Notes: a model not told the origin generated them from the sequence alone. Counted from the first letter of the stretch, positions 35,819 through 47,749 are shown. The stretch: 64,000 nucleotides of DNA from Anoplopoma fimbria (GCF_027596085.1 NC_072453.1:9190448-9254447), one strand, 5' to 3'. Numbers and translations: made by a program.

Positions 35819-38800
35819 ATGACTCTGAGGTCCAGTCTGTCTCCAAACACAGGATTCAAGCAGGACACAGACGCAGAGATTGGGCATTTCGCCACTGTGA
35901 GACCCCTGATCCTCAAGAGGGAGTCCTGCAGCTTCGTGGTAGGTGTCAAAGCTTCACACGGGGGCGAGACCCCGAGCAGATCCAAGGACTCAGAGCAGCA
36001 TTACATGACAGAAGTAGTTCAAGGAGACAGCAACACTGTGGGGGTTTTGTCCCCGGTGAGACAAATGGGGGGTGAGGGAACCCCAGTGAAAGGTAAACCC
36101 CTCTCTGCTGACAGTATGGATAACCCTCAGATGGCGCTGAACAATAACCCCAAGGATGCAGGTGCGGATGACAGTGCCAAGGGGGTTGTCCCCGGAGTCC
36201 TCGGCACGGCGTCCATTGAACTCTCGTCTGAGGGGAAGTGGAGGAACATCAGGAAGACCCCCGCCAATCCCCACACACAGGCCAACTGCCTCCGGCAAAT
36301 TCTCCTCCTGCAACTGGACCTCATCGAACAACAGCAACAGCAGCTGCAGTCCAAGGACAAGGAGATAGATGAGCTCAAAGCAGACAAGGAGACAGTATGT
36401 AAAACTATGTTACTATCTGCTATTAACGTGTCGTATCAAATGTTGATTTTTGAAAGCATTTAAAGTTTTTCTCATGTCTGTGTCTTCTTCTTTTGCAGCT
36501 TCTTGCTCGTATTGAGCGCATGGAGCGTCGGCTGCAGCTCACAAAGAAGGACCCGCCTCGAGACAAGCGTCTTTTCCAGCCCCTAGAGCCATGGACCCCC
36601 GACAAAGAGGACATGTGGGATCTGGACACCGAAGAGGGTCAGCAGCCCAACACAGCCACCCCGCACCAGTTTAGTCGGGGTGGCAAAGGTCAAAAGAGGT
36701 AAAGGAAATAGCAGACAGCACTGGGCTTCTCTCATGTGACTTGTGGTATTGTGGTATGTAGTCCTCACTTGCGAGGCTTTTCATGGCCAGGTGCCAGAAT
36801 ACATCGGGGAACTTTTAACTCCCTACTGTCCAAAAAGGCCTCTCAGATCCGCGGGGTTAGGCTTGCTAGCTGTTCCAAAGTCTAGGTTAAGGTCTAAGTG
36901 TGATTTAGTGGTTGCTGTACTGTCACCTCAGCTCTGGAACAGTCGTCCAGTTAGTACGCCACTGTTTTGTGTTTTTAAATCCTGATTTAAGACACGTTGA
37001 TTTTTTCGCCTGTCAATTAAGATTATTTATTTATTTTTAAATATAGCTCTGTTGTGCAACCACTTGATTTTTATAGTTTCCCCTGTCTCAACCTTTATGC
37101 TATTAAATGATTCATATGTAGTGTGTTTTTATACGGTCTTTTAATTGTGTGCTTTTATTTACATTTCTTGATATTTTGTATTTGTATTGATTTGCTGTCT
37201 ATGGAAAGAACTCTGTGCTCCCAGCTTGAAGAGTTCTACAAATGAAATAATTCTTATTCCTATTTTAAATATTATTATTATTATTCAATCAAGCGACATT
37301 AATTAAATGCATACAGGAAAGAAGAATCTACAGTCTGCCACACTTTGTTTACATTTTGTCTGCGCATTATTTAAAAGAGGCAGAACCCACGACTTAACTT
37401 TCTTCTCAATATTCGAGTAATTCTAATTCTTTTCTTTGCTCACACAGGAAGTCTTGCTTCGGGGATTCAAAACTCCAGAAATCACGAGGCAAAGGCGCCA
37501 AGCTCAGCCCCCAGAAATCCGAAATCCGGCCCGGCTCTCCCAATCAGAGAGAGCTGCGCAGTAAGGAAACCCCAGAGAAGAACCTTCCCATGAGGTCGGG
37601 GTCAGAACGGGACCTCATGCTCCCGTGCAAAGAGGAGCCCGAGCTGAGCGGTCAGATAGAAGACCTGCCCTTCATGTCTACTACAGAGATGTACCTCTGT
37701 TGCTGGAACCAACCTCCTCTTTCTCCTCTGCGTGAGACTTCCCCTAAAAAGGAAGAAGAGGTGGCCAGTGAGTGGACTCCTCATGTAGTACATGATATGC
37801 TGATTGTTTGTAAGCGTGACCTATATCCCATCTTCTAATCACTATAATCCATCAAATGTCCTGAACGCACTATATCTGAATAACTTGATGTCCCTCCTCT
37901 GTCACTTATAGTTCCATCTTGGAGGGAAAATCCCATCGAGCCTCTGGACGAGGACTCCTCCTTCACCCCCCCCGAGGTGAGCTGCTTCTTGAATTTGAAT
38001 AACTCTTAGTCCGGAGTTTGAAAAGTTGACTCACATTAAATCCAAAAGCATTCAACTCATTAATAACATGTGTGACTTCCCATCAAGCCGTTGGACGACA
38101 ATGTGTTTTTGAAACGCCACTCGAAGCTGGAGTTGGATGAGAAGAGGAGGAAAAGGTACAAAAACGCTGACTTCAGTTATTTGATTTGAGATTTGAATAA
38201 ATGTATTTTGTTTTTTTGAGGTTTGAGCAGGGTTTGACTGATACTCTGTTATCTGCCAATATTTGTTTGTTATGATTTTTGTTAAGGATCTCTTAATTTG
38301 GCTATTAAAGAGTTGCGATCCTGAAATGTGCCAAACGTGAAGTTTTGCAGTTGTCAAAAATATAATAACAGTTAAAACCTCAATGTAACTGGAAAAGAAA
38401 TCATAAAGACAAAAACAACTTTTAAGTAACAACACAAAGACACATTAAGCTTTATTGAAAACAACAATCTGAACTATAATTAAGTATACAGCACTGTAAT
38501 AAACATAAACAGTTCGAGTTTTATATGGTAACAAGCCTGTAATTTAAACATTAATTACATTTTATATATCCAAGATTTACCCTGCCCTAAATATTTACTA
38601 CAATTTATATACAAGATCCAACTTTGAGGGTGAATTTTAAAGGCTTACAATGTGTGAAAGTTTTTAAGCTACAAATAATAAGAGTTTCCTCCAGCAATAG
38701 GTCAAGATTTCTTACTCGTTCCTTTCTCTTGCTTCCATCTTCATTCATTGTCTGTGTTTTTCAGGTGGGACATCCAGCGAATCAGAGAGCAGCGCATGTT

Positions 38801-39725
38801 TCAGCGTTTGCAGCAGCGCATGAACAGGAAGAAGGTCGTCCCGGAGACGGAACCAGAGCTCTCATCCTTCTATCCCGACACTGAAGATGGTACGTCTGCA
38901 TAACTTAATAACCACTTCAGCAACATTAGTGGGATGTTTTTTAATGGATTCAAGAGATTTTTTTTTAACTTGCTTGTTTTATTTCTTCCAGTTGAATCTA
39001 TAGTGATCACTCCATTCTTGCCTGTGGTTGCATTTGGCCGGCCGTTGCCCAAACTCTCACAACAGTAAGTTTGTCTTTTAATTCTGCTTTGTGACATTTT
39101 ACTGAGTGACCAGCTCAGGCTGGCATGATCCATAAAGTCATTGATTTATCGTGTAATTACTCTGGTGATTCTGCACATAAGTGGGTTTTAAAAAAGTGAT
39201 TTTAAAATAAACGAAACAGTCAAAGAAACATGAGAGTTGGGGAGGAAGTCAGTGGGTGAAAGCAGCTGAGATTATTTGGTAAAAGCATGTTTTTAAGACT
39301 TGTGTTTGACTGATTTTGGTAATTTAAACATTTTTATTGAGCCTCGACATAGAGGTAACAAAAAATGTTTATTACAGTGTTATGTACAGGTGACATATTA
39401 AAAATAAAAAAACACATAAAGTGCCTCCAGAAGAGCGTCAGTGCTCCTTGTTTAACTCTGCTTTAGTGACAATCTTCCAAAAGATATTTCCCTCATTTGG
39501 TGTTTTGATGATGTTGGAGGAGAGTATAGTCTTCAGTCTTTAAATTCTCATCTCTCCCTTCTGTACTTCTGTTCAGTTTAAGTTAAAAACATGAACAATA
39601 AGTCTCTTTACCCAAATGTTTCTTCTTCCTCCAGGAACTTCGAGCTGCCCTGGCTGGATGACCGAAGCCGATGTCGCATCGAGGTGCCCAAAAAACACAC
39701 TCCTCACCGGACCTGTCGGAAGTGA
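35819..39725 (+). CDS. msl1: msl1, scaffold of the MSL histone H4K16 acetyltransferase complex
   Basis: Nuclear scaffold that dimerises, binds MSL2 through its coiled coil and recruits MOF (KAT8) and MSL3 through the C-terminal PEHE region. Coding exons: 35819-36394 (within an exon that opens at 35754), 36499-36698, 37448-37767, 37912-37976, 38088-38155, 38765-38889, 38992-39064 and 39635-39725, giving 505 residues with consistent phases. The first in-frame ATG gives MTLRSS, like the MTMRSA start I recall for human. Residues about 155-192 form the coiled coil (LRQILLLQLDLIEQQQQQ). The PEHE region runs from about 367 and includes DNVFLKRHSKLELDEKRRKR, WDIQRIREQRM, ITPFLPVVAFGRPLPKLS and ends KKHTPHRTCRK. 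The protein is about 100 residues shorter than I recall for human, mainly in the low-complexity N-terminus. A TTG-initiated extension is possible but not needed. Paralogue (a or b) not decided. Confidence 0.95.
36740..37260 (+). mobile_element. 5'-truncated L2/CR1-type LINE fragment in msl1 intron
   Basis: Within the intron 36699-37447 a translated stretch (36743-36985) reads VPEYIGELLTPYCPKRPLRS, then LLAVPKSR, then LWNSRPVSTP and FKS. This is the C-terminal tail typical of L2-clade reverse transcriptase ORFs (pattern PEYL-ELL-PY-P-R-LRS ... VPR-R ... LWN-LP). It is followed by an untranslated tail ending in AT-rich repeats. No catalytic reverse transcriptase motif remains, so it is a dead fragment. 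Confidence 0.7.
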
Positions 39726-42365
39726 AACCCTGATGTGTGTTTATGTGACAACGGAGAGAAAATGCTATATTTGTCGGGGGGGGTGAAAAAAAGACAAGTC
39801 GCTATGTATAACTGCTGTCGCTTTCAGTCTGAAGTGTCAGCGCTGACCAGCTGATCTCCTGCAGAATATTATACAAGCAAGGGAGATCGCTTGATGTATT
39901 TTGGCCTCGTTTACACTTCTGAAAGGGAGATTCAAATGCAACAAGATTACAGTCCCCGTGTTAGCAGCTGCTGAAGATGACACATCAGTTTGTAATCTTA
40001 AAAGAAAATGTATGAACAGTTATGTGCATGTTCTGTAACATGTTTAGAATACATTTCATAGCAGCTGTGCAATCCAAAAACGGATTTCATTGCATAAAAG
40101 TGGAGGTTTCTGGCAGTTTTTCTGCAGCTGACAGGAGAAAGTGGACTCTAATCTTGAGCGCGTTGATGTCTGCGGTAAAAAAAAAACCATTGGTTCCCAT
40201 TCTGACTTGAAAGTAAAGCTTGTGCAGTACGTCATGAGCAATATGCCTACTAACTTTGTATTCTGGGTCGTCCTGCCACGCTCATTCTTCCGGCTTAAGT
40301 GGAAGACAAATATCTAAATCTGACTGTATCGTGCTGTGTATTGCCTTTATCGTTCGCACACAACTACAATAAGATTTTATCAATGTTTGGTGTGATATCG
40401 GGAGGTTTGAGCCACACTCAGCATGATTTCATATAAAAAAAATAATCGCAGTTCTAGTTCAATCAAATGTGAGAGAAAAGTTTTACAAAAAAGGCAACCG
40501 AATGTTCTTTGTTCCTGGTTTGCTTTCTGAAAACAGCACGGGTAATTAGACAGGTGGTCGACATGGCGTGAAACCCAGTGTTCTGTTCCCTGTTTTATTT
40601 CTATTAGTTTTATTTTTTATGTGAGTTGCATGGACTCTATTTAGCTGTTTCTAAATAACAAAACATGGTAGCATGGCTTCACTCCTCGAAATGGAGAAGA
40701 ATCTCCGCTCATCGGGCTGCAAAAACTACAAAATATCATTCTTGATAGCATGACTTTTTGGCTGCAGCGCCATCTGATAATAACAAAGTACAGTTTTGAT
40801 CTTTACAGTACGTTTACATGCAGTAAATATTAGGCGAGTTGTGTGTATGCGTTTGGTCTCAAGTTATCTGACGTTCAAGGGAACCATTTTAGACGATGAA
40901 TAATCCTTCTAGCTGTAGATCTATAGATGTTCACCAGTTTGCTCTTCAACATGCTGCCAGGTAATCTCTCCCTCTGTGATACGATCACAGTGTTTGATTT
41001 CTGCCCGTGTTTTTCTCTTCTTTGCTCGACCTCTTTAACAAACGATGCAACGGCTCTCTGCAGTTCCAACACTTAAACTGCCCAGTGTGTCTGTAGGCAG
41101 ACTTTGGAAATTCAAAGTTAATATTTTCTTTCTTTCTTATTCTTTTTTCTGTACATAGCTTCCAGAAACAAATGTACATAAAAACATGGCTGTTATTTTT
41201 TTATTATTTAATGTTGGAAGTGTTGAGTACATTCAATATTGTTCTATGATTGTATGTCGGCAAAATTGACAGTTTTGAAAGTTAAATTCTTTTTGGAATA
41301 AAAATTAACATGTCTACGATATTTTGGTTTTAGTATGTTTTTGGTTTGGTCTGATATCAATATTTTCAGATTCATAAAAATCCGATAATATGATGCTATA
41401 TATACACTTACACTTATAATTGAAGCGTTTGTTACGGAGCTGTCTGCACATGAACATTGTCACTATTGCTTTGCATTGTGGGATATTTATTCCTCAGACT
41501 CCAGAGCCATAGAGGACGTTAAACTCCTGTTTTCACAGGCTGAGAAGTTCTTTCAATGATAAATAAACTGATTAAAGTTTTTTTAAATCAGACAACCAGT
41601 TATTTAAATCTGGAAAAAAAATGTTTATTGAATAAAGAAAAGCAAAAACAGGACAGTTCCTCAAAACTAACACAGCTGACTCCTTATAACGTTTGGTAAA
41701 AGTCCTGCTGATCTCAAAAACACCAATAAGAAAGGAGTCACCTCTCCACTCGTGAAGTCAGCTAAATATACCTTTCTTTCTTTCTTTCTTTATTTGTGTA
41801 GAATAAACCACTCCGTTGAACCCAGACGACTGTAAATACAGTAAACGTAACCAAAAGTCATCAAAAGCTCACATCAGGTCTAAAACTTTGTATTTTATAC
41901 GATGATGATGATGATACAAAGACCGCTGAACCAGCCTGATACAAAAAAAGTGCTGACATATAAAATATCCACTCCTGTCCTGTTGGAAACTTTCCTTTGG
42001 GTTCTTTTAAACATTTTGTTTTTAGTGTTAATTTATATCGTGAAAAACATCATGCCTTGAGGAGTTAGTATTTACAAAGACTGCGAGATAAATTTTCACT
42101 TTCAGAGAATTTGTTTCATTTGGCAAAAGTCTTAAATGAGACAAGGAGACCTGTGAAGGATAACGACCCTTAAAGGTTATTCCTTTTCTTTTTGATAAAA
42201 TACACACATTAAATGAAAAAACACCTCAGAACAAAAAAAAAAAGCCACACACCTTTATAACACAGCTGAAGCAGCAAAGTGTTCTGCCAGTTATACCTTC
42301 GAAAAGAATCTAAACACAGAGATTCGAGTATTATTGTTTCTGTATTAACAATCACTTCTTCATGT
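39726..42365. other. Convergent 3' UTRs of msl1 and chmp2a
   Basis: Long msl1 3' UTR running right from 39726 and chmp2a 3' UTR running left from 42365. AATAAA on plus at 41297-41302 fits the msl1 end. TTTATT at 41624-41629 (AATAAA on minus) fits the chmp2a end, so the two transcripts would stop about 320 bases apart. (TTTC)n at 41771-41790 and (GATGAT)n near 41900 are small repeats. No other gene seen. Confidence 0.5.
41297..41302 (+). terminator. Candidate msl1 polyadenylation signal
   Basis: AATAAA about 1.57 kb after the msl1 stop codon, followed by T/G-rich sequence (GATATTTTGGTTTTAGTATG). Not the only possible signal. Confidence 0.45.
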
Positions 42366-43717
42366 TCAGTCTCTCCGGAGGTTATTCAGCCGCTCCTCCA
42401 GGTCGGCGTCGGCGTCAGCCAGGGCGGCTTGTGGCTCCACCTTCTTTCCTCCGGCCACCGACAAGCTTCCCCCGGTGCTCGGAAGATCTGAAATGAACAC
42501 AGCGATGTTACATCCATGTAAAAAAAAAAAAAAAAAAAAATACCAGACAAAAAGGAGGATGTGTAGAAATCCTGTTTGGTTTTCTTACTTGACAGTTCGT
42601 CGGTCAGATTGAGACCCAGCTCGTCCAGCACTTGGGACACGATGGCGTCACTGTGGACGAGGCAGAGACACAATCATTAATGTATCACAGTGGATTCAGA
42701 ACATTTGTTGGGCTAGTTAACACAGATTGTTGAGGGTCAATAAAGAACTCAGAAAATGAGAGAATGCGTTAAAGGGGCAATTTAATGATTTAGTGTTGCG
42801 CTTCCTTAAAATGTATTTAAATAAGAATGGTCAAAAGTGAAGAAACATAAGTCATCCCATCCTGACTTTAAGTCGCTATTTTTAAGGTCCTCATTGGTTT
42901 CACAGTAAAGAGGTGTATTATGTAAACCAACCAGGAAGTTAGCATCACTCGTTCCCTCGACAAAAAGCGCTTGAGTTTCAGCAATTCTCCTTTAGTTTAT
43001 TGTTTATGCCACCCCAAATGTTTATGATACTTACATGTTTTTTTCATAAAAAAGCTATATAGGAACTACACCACGGTCACATGACTTCACGTCTCCACCA
43101 CTAAGGTAAAGGAGGACTAGTGTTCGAGTGAGGACGTTTAGTCGTCTCATTTAGACACTTCTTTAAGACACGTAAAAGCTTCTGAATTCATCACCATTTT
43201 AACTAATTGTTAAATAAAGATCGTACATAAATGTTGAATGACCAAAATAATTATCACAGTCCTGTCTCCGGTCCCTTACCTCTCATCCTCATCATCCTCA
43301 TCGCCCATGGCATCGTCAATGGCGTCATTCATCATCTCCTCCTTCATGTCCATGATTTCACTCTGGCGTTCAAACTCCATCATGATCTTCTGAATCTGAG
43401 GAAGTTTCAGCTGCGGAAGAAGAAATAAAATATAAGATGGTCAATATCAGGAGGTTTACGGTTTATTTCCATTAAATAATGTGTTTCAGTGATTTCTCTG
43501 ACGGACCTGTCTGTTCATGGTTGCCATGGCTTTGGTGACGCCCTTCATGGCCTGAGCCATGCTGTTGTTGGACTTCAGTGTCTGTATCTTTAGACTGACG
43601 GCCTGGATGTTGGCTTTCATCATGATGAACTTCTTGACGTAGCGCCGTGTGCGAACCAAATCCTTGGCCATGATCTTGACCGCGTCCTGCATTAAAATAA
43701 GACACATTGCAGTTAGG

Positions 43718-43767
<50 letters not shown>

Positions 43768-43983
43768 CAAATCTCTTTTCTCCCTAAACACAAGTTATTT
43801 TTTCCTTCGTCCCACCATTTGTCCCTGTTTGGCCATTTTCTTGATGTCAGCGATGATCTTCTTCTCCTGCTGCTCCAGTTTCTGTCGCTCTCGGTCCAGT
43901 TCCCTCATGGCTCGGTTGAGCGCCCTCTGATTCTGCCTCAGCATCTCCTCCGGAGTCTTCCTCTTCCCAAACAGGAAGTCCAT
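42366..43983 (-). CDS. chmp2a: chmp2a, ESCRT-III subunit
   Basis: Charged multivesicular body protein that polymerises on membrane necks in endosomal sorting, cytokinesis, nuclear envelope sealing and autophagosome closure, and recruits VPS4. Coding exons: 43816-43983, 43507-43686, 43280-43410, 42589-42650 and 42366-42487 (TGA at 42368-42366), 220 residues against 222 recalled for human. Visible marks are MDFLFGKRKTPEEMLRQNQR (helix 1, basic), the long helical hairpin, the acidic GDEDDEDE stretch, and the C-terminal MIM1 motif DLEERLNNLRRD that binds the VPS4 MIT domain. The coding exon starts exactly at an acceptor, so an upstream exon exists. A donor at 45379-45378 follows an ATG at 45382-45380, which would add one methionine in frame. 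Identity as 2A, not 2B, rests on the LSNLPSTGGSLSVAGGKK tail. Confidence 0.97.
42530..42548. repeat. Poly-A tract in chmp2a intron
   Basis: About 19 adenines on the plus strand inside the last chmp2a intron. Confidence 0.9.
43721..43765. repeat. (AAT)n microsatellite in chmp2a intron
   Basis: About 14 ATA/AAT units between exons 1 and 2 of the coding region; the all-isoleucine ORF on the minus strand is an artefact of it. Confidence 0.95.
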
Positions 43984-44364
43984 CTGTTGGAAGAAAACAG
44001 AACGTCAATACAGTCAAGCTAAGTATGTACTTATGAATCAATTAGTAAACTGACAGAAAATGTTGCTCCAGTTGTGCTTTTTCTCTTTTTTCTCTTATTT
44101 TATTTCTTTGAAATTGGAATTTAAAGAATATTAGCACTCAAGAAACTGATTAATCGATAAGTTGATTAACAGAAAAGTTTGATAATTAGATAATTGTTCT
44201 CTGATCCCAGTTTCTCTTCTTCTCTTTGTTCAATATCATGTAAATTTAAAATCTTTAGCTTTTTGGACAGTTGATCAAGCAAAACATGAGTATATGATTA
44301 GTCAATTAACCCCCAAAAATAAATGGACAAATTGATGATCAATGGTGGCTCATTCACTCGAATA

Positions 44365-44480
44365 CTGTACACATTTGAGGTAGTTGTACTTTACTTGAGT
44401 GTTTTCCTATCATGCCACTTTCTACTAACTCCACCACCTCTCAGAGGGAAATATGTATGTTTTACTTAAATGTATTAATC
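44365..44480. mobile_element. hAT-like short element fragment
   Basis: On the minus strand the segment reads GAGGTGGTGGAGTTAGTAGA followed by CTCAAGTAAAGTACAACTAC, matching the style of small hAT-derived elements that begin CAGTGGTGGAAAGTAACT. Boundaries uncertain. Confidence 0.4.
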
Positions 44481-44639
44481 TGACAGCTTGAGTTACTTTA
44501 CAAACCAAGACTTTTGCTCACAAATATTTCAAAAAAGAAAATGAACTGGCAACTATTTTGAGTCTTATTTTAAAGTAAAACATTTCATGATTCCAGCTTC
44601 ACAATTGTGAACGTTTGCTGCTTTTCAATTTAATACAGG

Positions 44640-44965
44640 TCATAAAACTCACCTCTTCAACAAGTACTACCCTGAGCCTTCCACTTAGCACTTATTGTAT
44701 TCGTATTAGTTTGTTGCACTTATTGTATTCGTATTAGTTTGTTTCTACACTTATCGTATTCGTATTAGTTTGTTTCTACACTTATTGTATTCGTATTAGT
44801 TTGTTTCTGTACTTTTGCTCTGGTTTATGCTTTTAGATGCTTGTTTAAGTAATGAGATGCACTTATGACTTCTGGTGACTAGTAGTTCTCTTGAGTACAC
44901 TTATTGTAAGTCGCTTTGGATAAAAGCATCTGCTAAATGACTGTCATGTAAAAAATGTAATGTAA
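44640..44965 (+). mobile_element. L2-tailed repeat with internal 28-31-base minisatellite (complete copy)
   Basis: Head ACTACCCTGAGCCTTCCACT, then four copies of CACTTATTGTATTCGTATTA plus GTTTGTT (28-31-base period), then TTTTGCTCTGGTTTATGCTT, ACTTCTGGTGACTAGTAGTT, and the tail GTCGCTTTGGATAAAAGCAT ending in ATGTAA repeats. The tail is the stem-loop shared by teleost L2-type LINEs and their SINEs. A full copy in reverse orientation lies at 54249-54530, and parts of it make up the fbrs intron array. Confidence 0.65.
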
Positions 44966-45912
44966 TAACTATTAATACTAATACTGATAAATAAATAAAC
45001 ATGAATAATTTGAGTTAATAGTTCAAAAGGAGCTCCACCTCTAATCTGGGGATACTTTTAAGTACATTTTCCTGATTATACTCACAGATAAGTTCAATAC
45101 TGGACTTTCACTTTATCACACTGTGTTATTGTTACTATTACTTTAGTAAAATATCTGTTTACTTTCTGTGTGTGTGTGTGTGTGTGTGCAGTCTGTCGTC
45201 AAGGAGCCGAGAAGCTGTTTGTTTCCTGGAACATATTAGTCACCAGTCAGTAACGTGAGTGGAGGCCTGAAGTCTCCCCGTCACATCTGCCTCAACCTCC
45301 CCCAAGAACAGCTCGACCAACCGAAACATTCCGACCGCTGTCTTCCAGGCAGACATCCCCGCTAGTGTGTCCCCCTCACCATGAATCGGTCTCCTCGTTA
45401 AAAACGTGGTATTCCTGACGGTCAAACGGTGTTTTAAGGCGTCTTCTGCGACTGGAACGCGACTCAAACGTGAATATTTGTTTTCTTTCCTGCACTTCCG
45501 TGTTGCGGTGCCGGAAATGACGTCATCGCGTTCGCTTGAAATAAATGTGACGTTCGATTTTTTCACAGGGTCACGTGGTTCAGGCAGGAAATAGATGGGA
45601 AGAAACGTTAGCTTTCAAAATAAAACCCTTTTATTTCATAAATCAGTGACATTTTCTTTAAGGCTAAGATTCTTTAATTTAGTACAAGTAGGAATGCCAC
45701 AGTGTAAAAATACTCCATGACAAGTGAAATGTCTTCATTTTATATTAATATAATATTGTGTGTATGTCTTAATGTGTAAGCAGCATTCTTTTTTTAGATG
45801 TATATCCATTGAGGACAAATGTTTGTTCTCAGTATTTTTCTGAGATTGACGCATATACTATAATAATAAAATAAAATAAAAGAAAAGAAACTAAAATAAA
45901 AAATAAATGAAA

Positions 45913-45968
45913 GAAAAGAAAAAGAAAAAGAAAAAGAAAAAGAAAAAGAAAAAGAAAAAGAAAAGAAA
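45913..45968. repeat. (GAAAAA)n microsatellite
   Basis: About eight to nine six-base units between chmp2a and mrm1. Confidence 0.95.
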
Positions 45969-46549
45969 ATATTTTCAAAATACAAACACGTTTTAATGTT
46001 TAGTAAGTTTTTAGCATTCTTGCATCTGTTGTACATCTGTAGCTTCAAGGTTCATTTATTGTCATTATACAAAAAAATGCAGTTCCAGTCCATTTATGCT
46101 CCAAAAGAAAAAGAAAAAACTATATATCCTGCAACAGGAGGAATTTAAACTTAAATTTACACATGGGGGTGCATGGGGGTGGTGCAATGGCTATCACTTG
46201 ACATTTCAATTTTTACTGCAGGGAATCATTTTGTGCAAGATGTGGTTTGTTGCTTAAGAGAATAACAATGTGTTTTTAAAAGTTTTTTTAAATAAATGTA
46301 TGAAAAATAAAACAGCTTTTATTTTGTAGGTGAACGGGCTCGACATCCAGTCATAATCTCGCCCACTTTATCCACGTGCGTTTATCCTGCATATACCACA
46401 AACATGTCAGCTGTGGGAGCAGGTGGTCGGTGCTGAAGGTTGAAGAAAAGAAACGTCTCATGCATCAAACTGCGGACACATCATTTATGGATTAATGGAC
46501 TCCTCAGGCTGAACCACGTTTCTCTGGACATAATCACCACTATTTCACC

Positions 46550-47749
46550 ATGTGGGTATTCAGCATCGCACATCAGCACAGGTTGCTCCTTCTTTGGACC
46601 AGAAGATTGTACAACCATGCATCAGTCTCAAGAGTGGGCTCTCAGTTTGCCTCTCACCATGTCTCTGCGTCTCTGCTGCGTCCAGAGGACAGGGGAATCG
46701 AACCTGTGGTGAAGAGACGACGCAGGGCTTTAGATACCTCCAGTGTCCAACACAAGCCTGTTGTGTCAGACGGATGGAAGAAGCAGGAGAGGTCAGATCA
46801 GAGGAAAACGTGGAAGAAGGAGATCCCAGAGTTGCAGAGGCCAAATCAGAGGAGGGAGGGTGACAGCAGAGTGTCCTCTGAGCTCAGGAGACTCAGTCTG
46901 GATGACTTCCCTGCAGAGAGGGAGAAGATGGCGGGTCAGAGGTCAACGCTGCACCCCAGAGAAGAGCACTATGAGGTGGTCTTTGGCATCGCCCCCTGTG
47001 TGTTGGCTCTCACTCAGGGTAGAAGGAAGGCGAGAAAACTGTTCGTGAAAGACGGCGAGGCCTCTGACAGGGCGTCTGTGTTAAAGGTGTGCGAGGAGGC
47101 CCATCGGCGAGGCGTTCAAGTCCAGCGGGTCAGCAAGAAAGATCTGGACAAGATGTCCTCTGGGCGAGTGCATCAAGGGGTGTGTCTGCAGGCGAGCCCT
47201 CTGGGATATCTCACCGAAGACCGAGACTCCCACACACAGAACAGAGGAGACCCCCCTATCTGGCTCGTCCTGGAGAGAGTTCAGGACCCGATGAACCTCG
47301 GCGCCATCCTGCGCTCGGCTTACTTCCTGGGTGTGGACAGGGTCGCCAGCAGTCTTCGCCACAGCTGCCCGTTGTCCCCGGTGGTCAGCAAGGCCAGCTC
47401 GGGCGTCATGGAGGTGATGGGGGTGTACGGATACGAAAACCTCGGGGGCATGCTGGAGTCCAAGGTGGCGCGGGGCTGGGAGGTGGTCGGCACGGTCGGG
47501 GCTGACGCAGAGGAGTCCACGGTTCCTGTCACCCTGTGTTCAGACTTCCGGATGACTAAACCCACGGTGCTGTTGATGGGGGGAGAGGGGGAGGGGTTGT
47601 CCCAGCAGCTGCTCTCTTTGTGCCAAACCCTTCTCACCGTCCCAGCCGGCAGAGAGCTGTGCCCCGGTGTGGAGTCTCTCAACGTCTCTGTGGCTTCAGG
47701 GATTCTGCTGCACTCTCTGCTGTCCTCCAGGAGGTCGAACAGACGATGA
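46550..47749 (+). CDS. mrm1: mrm1, mitochondrial rRNA 2'-O-methyltransferase (SpoU family)
   Basis: SAM-dependent SPOUT enzyme that methylates a guanosine ribose in mitochondrial 16S rRNA. A single uninterrupted frame of 399 codons from ATG (CACCATGTGG context) to TGA at 47747-47749. The first about 50 residues are rich in Arg, Leu and Ser with almost no acid, as expected for a mitochondrial presequence. An RNA-binding substrate domain lies around residues 140-220 (YEVVFGIAPCVLALTQGRRK). The SpoU domain follows: motif 1 NLGAILR at 249-255, motif 2 LLMGGEGEGLS at about 341-351, and motif 3 ESLNVSVASGILLH with N378. All three knot motifs are intact, so the gene looks functional. I recall the human gene as multi-exonic and 353 residues, so the lack of introns and the extra acidic/basic stretch at about 45-130 are notable. 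ATTAAA at 48149 is a possible polyadenylation signal. Confidence 0.93.
   Translation: MWVFSIAHQHRLLLLWTRRLYNHASVSRVGSQFASHHVSASLLRPEDRGIEPVVKRRRRALDTSSVQHKPVVSDGWKKQERSDQRKTWKKEIPELQRPNQRREGDSRVSSELRRLSLDDFPAEREKMAGQRSTLHPREEHYEVVFGIAPCVLALTQGRRKARKLFVKDGEASDRASVLKVCEEAHRRGVQVQRVSKKDLDKMSSGRVHQGVCLQASPLGYLTEDRDSHTQNRGDPPIWLVLERVQDPMNLGAILRSAYFLGVDRVASSLRHSCPLSPVVSKASSGVMEVMGVYGYENLGGMLESKVARGWEVVGTVGADAEESTVPVTLCSDFRMTKPTVLLMGGEGEGLSQQLLSLCQTLLTVPAGRELCPGVESLNVSVASGILLHSLLSSRRSNRR

Larger units (their letters stand above)
43984..46549. other. chmp2a 5' region and divergent spacer to mrm1
   Basis: 43984-45380 behaves as the chmp2a first intron and carries two repeats listed separately. 45381-45560 is GC-richer with CpG dinucleotides and probably holds the chmp2a leader exon and promoter. 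45.6-46.4 kb is AT-rich with (GAAAAA)n. A ten-codon upstream ORF starts at about 46404 before the mrm1 start codon. Confidence 0.5.
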
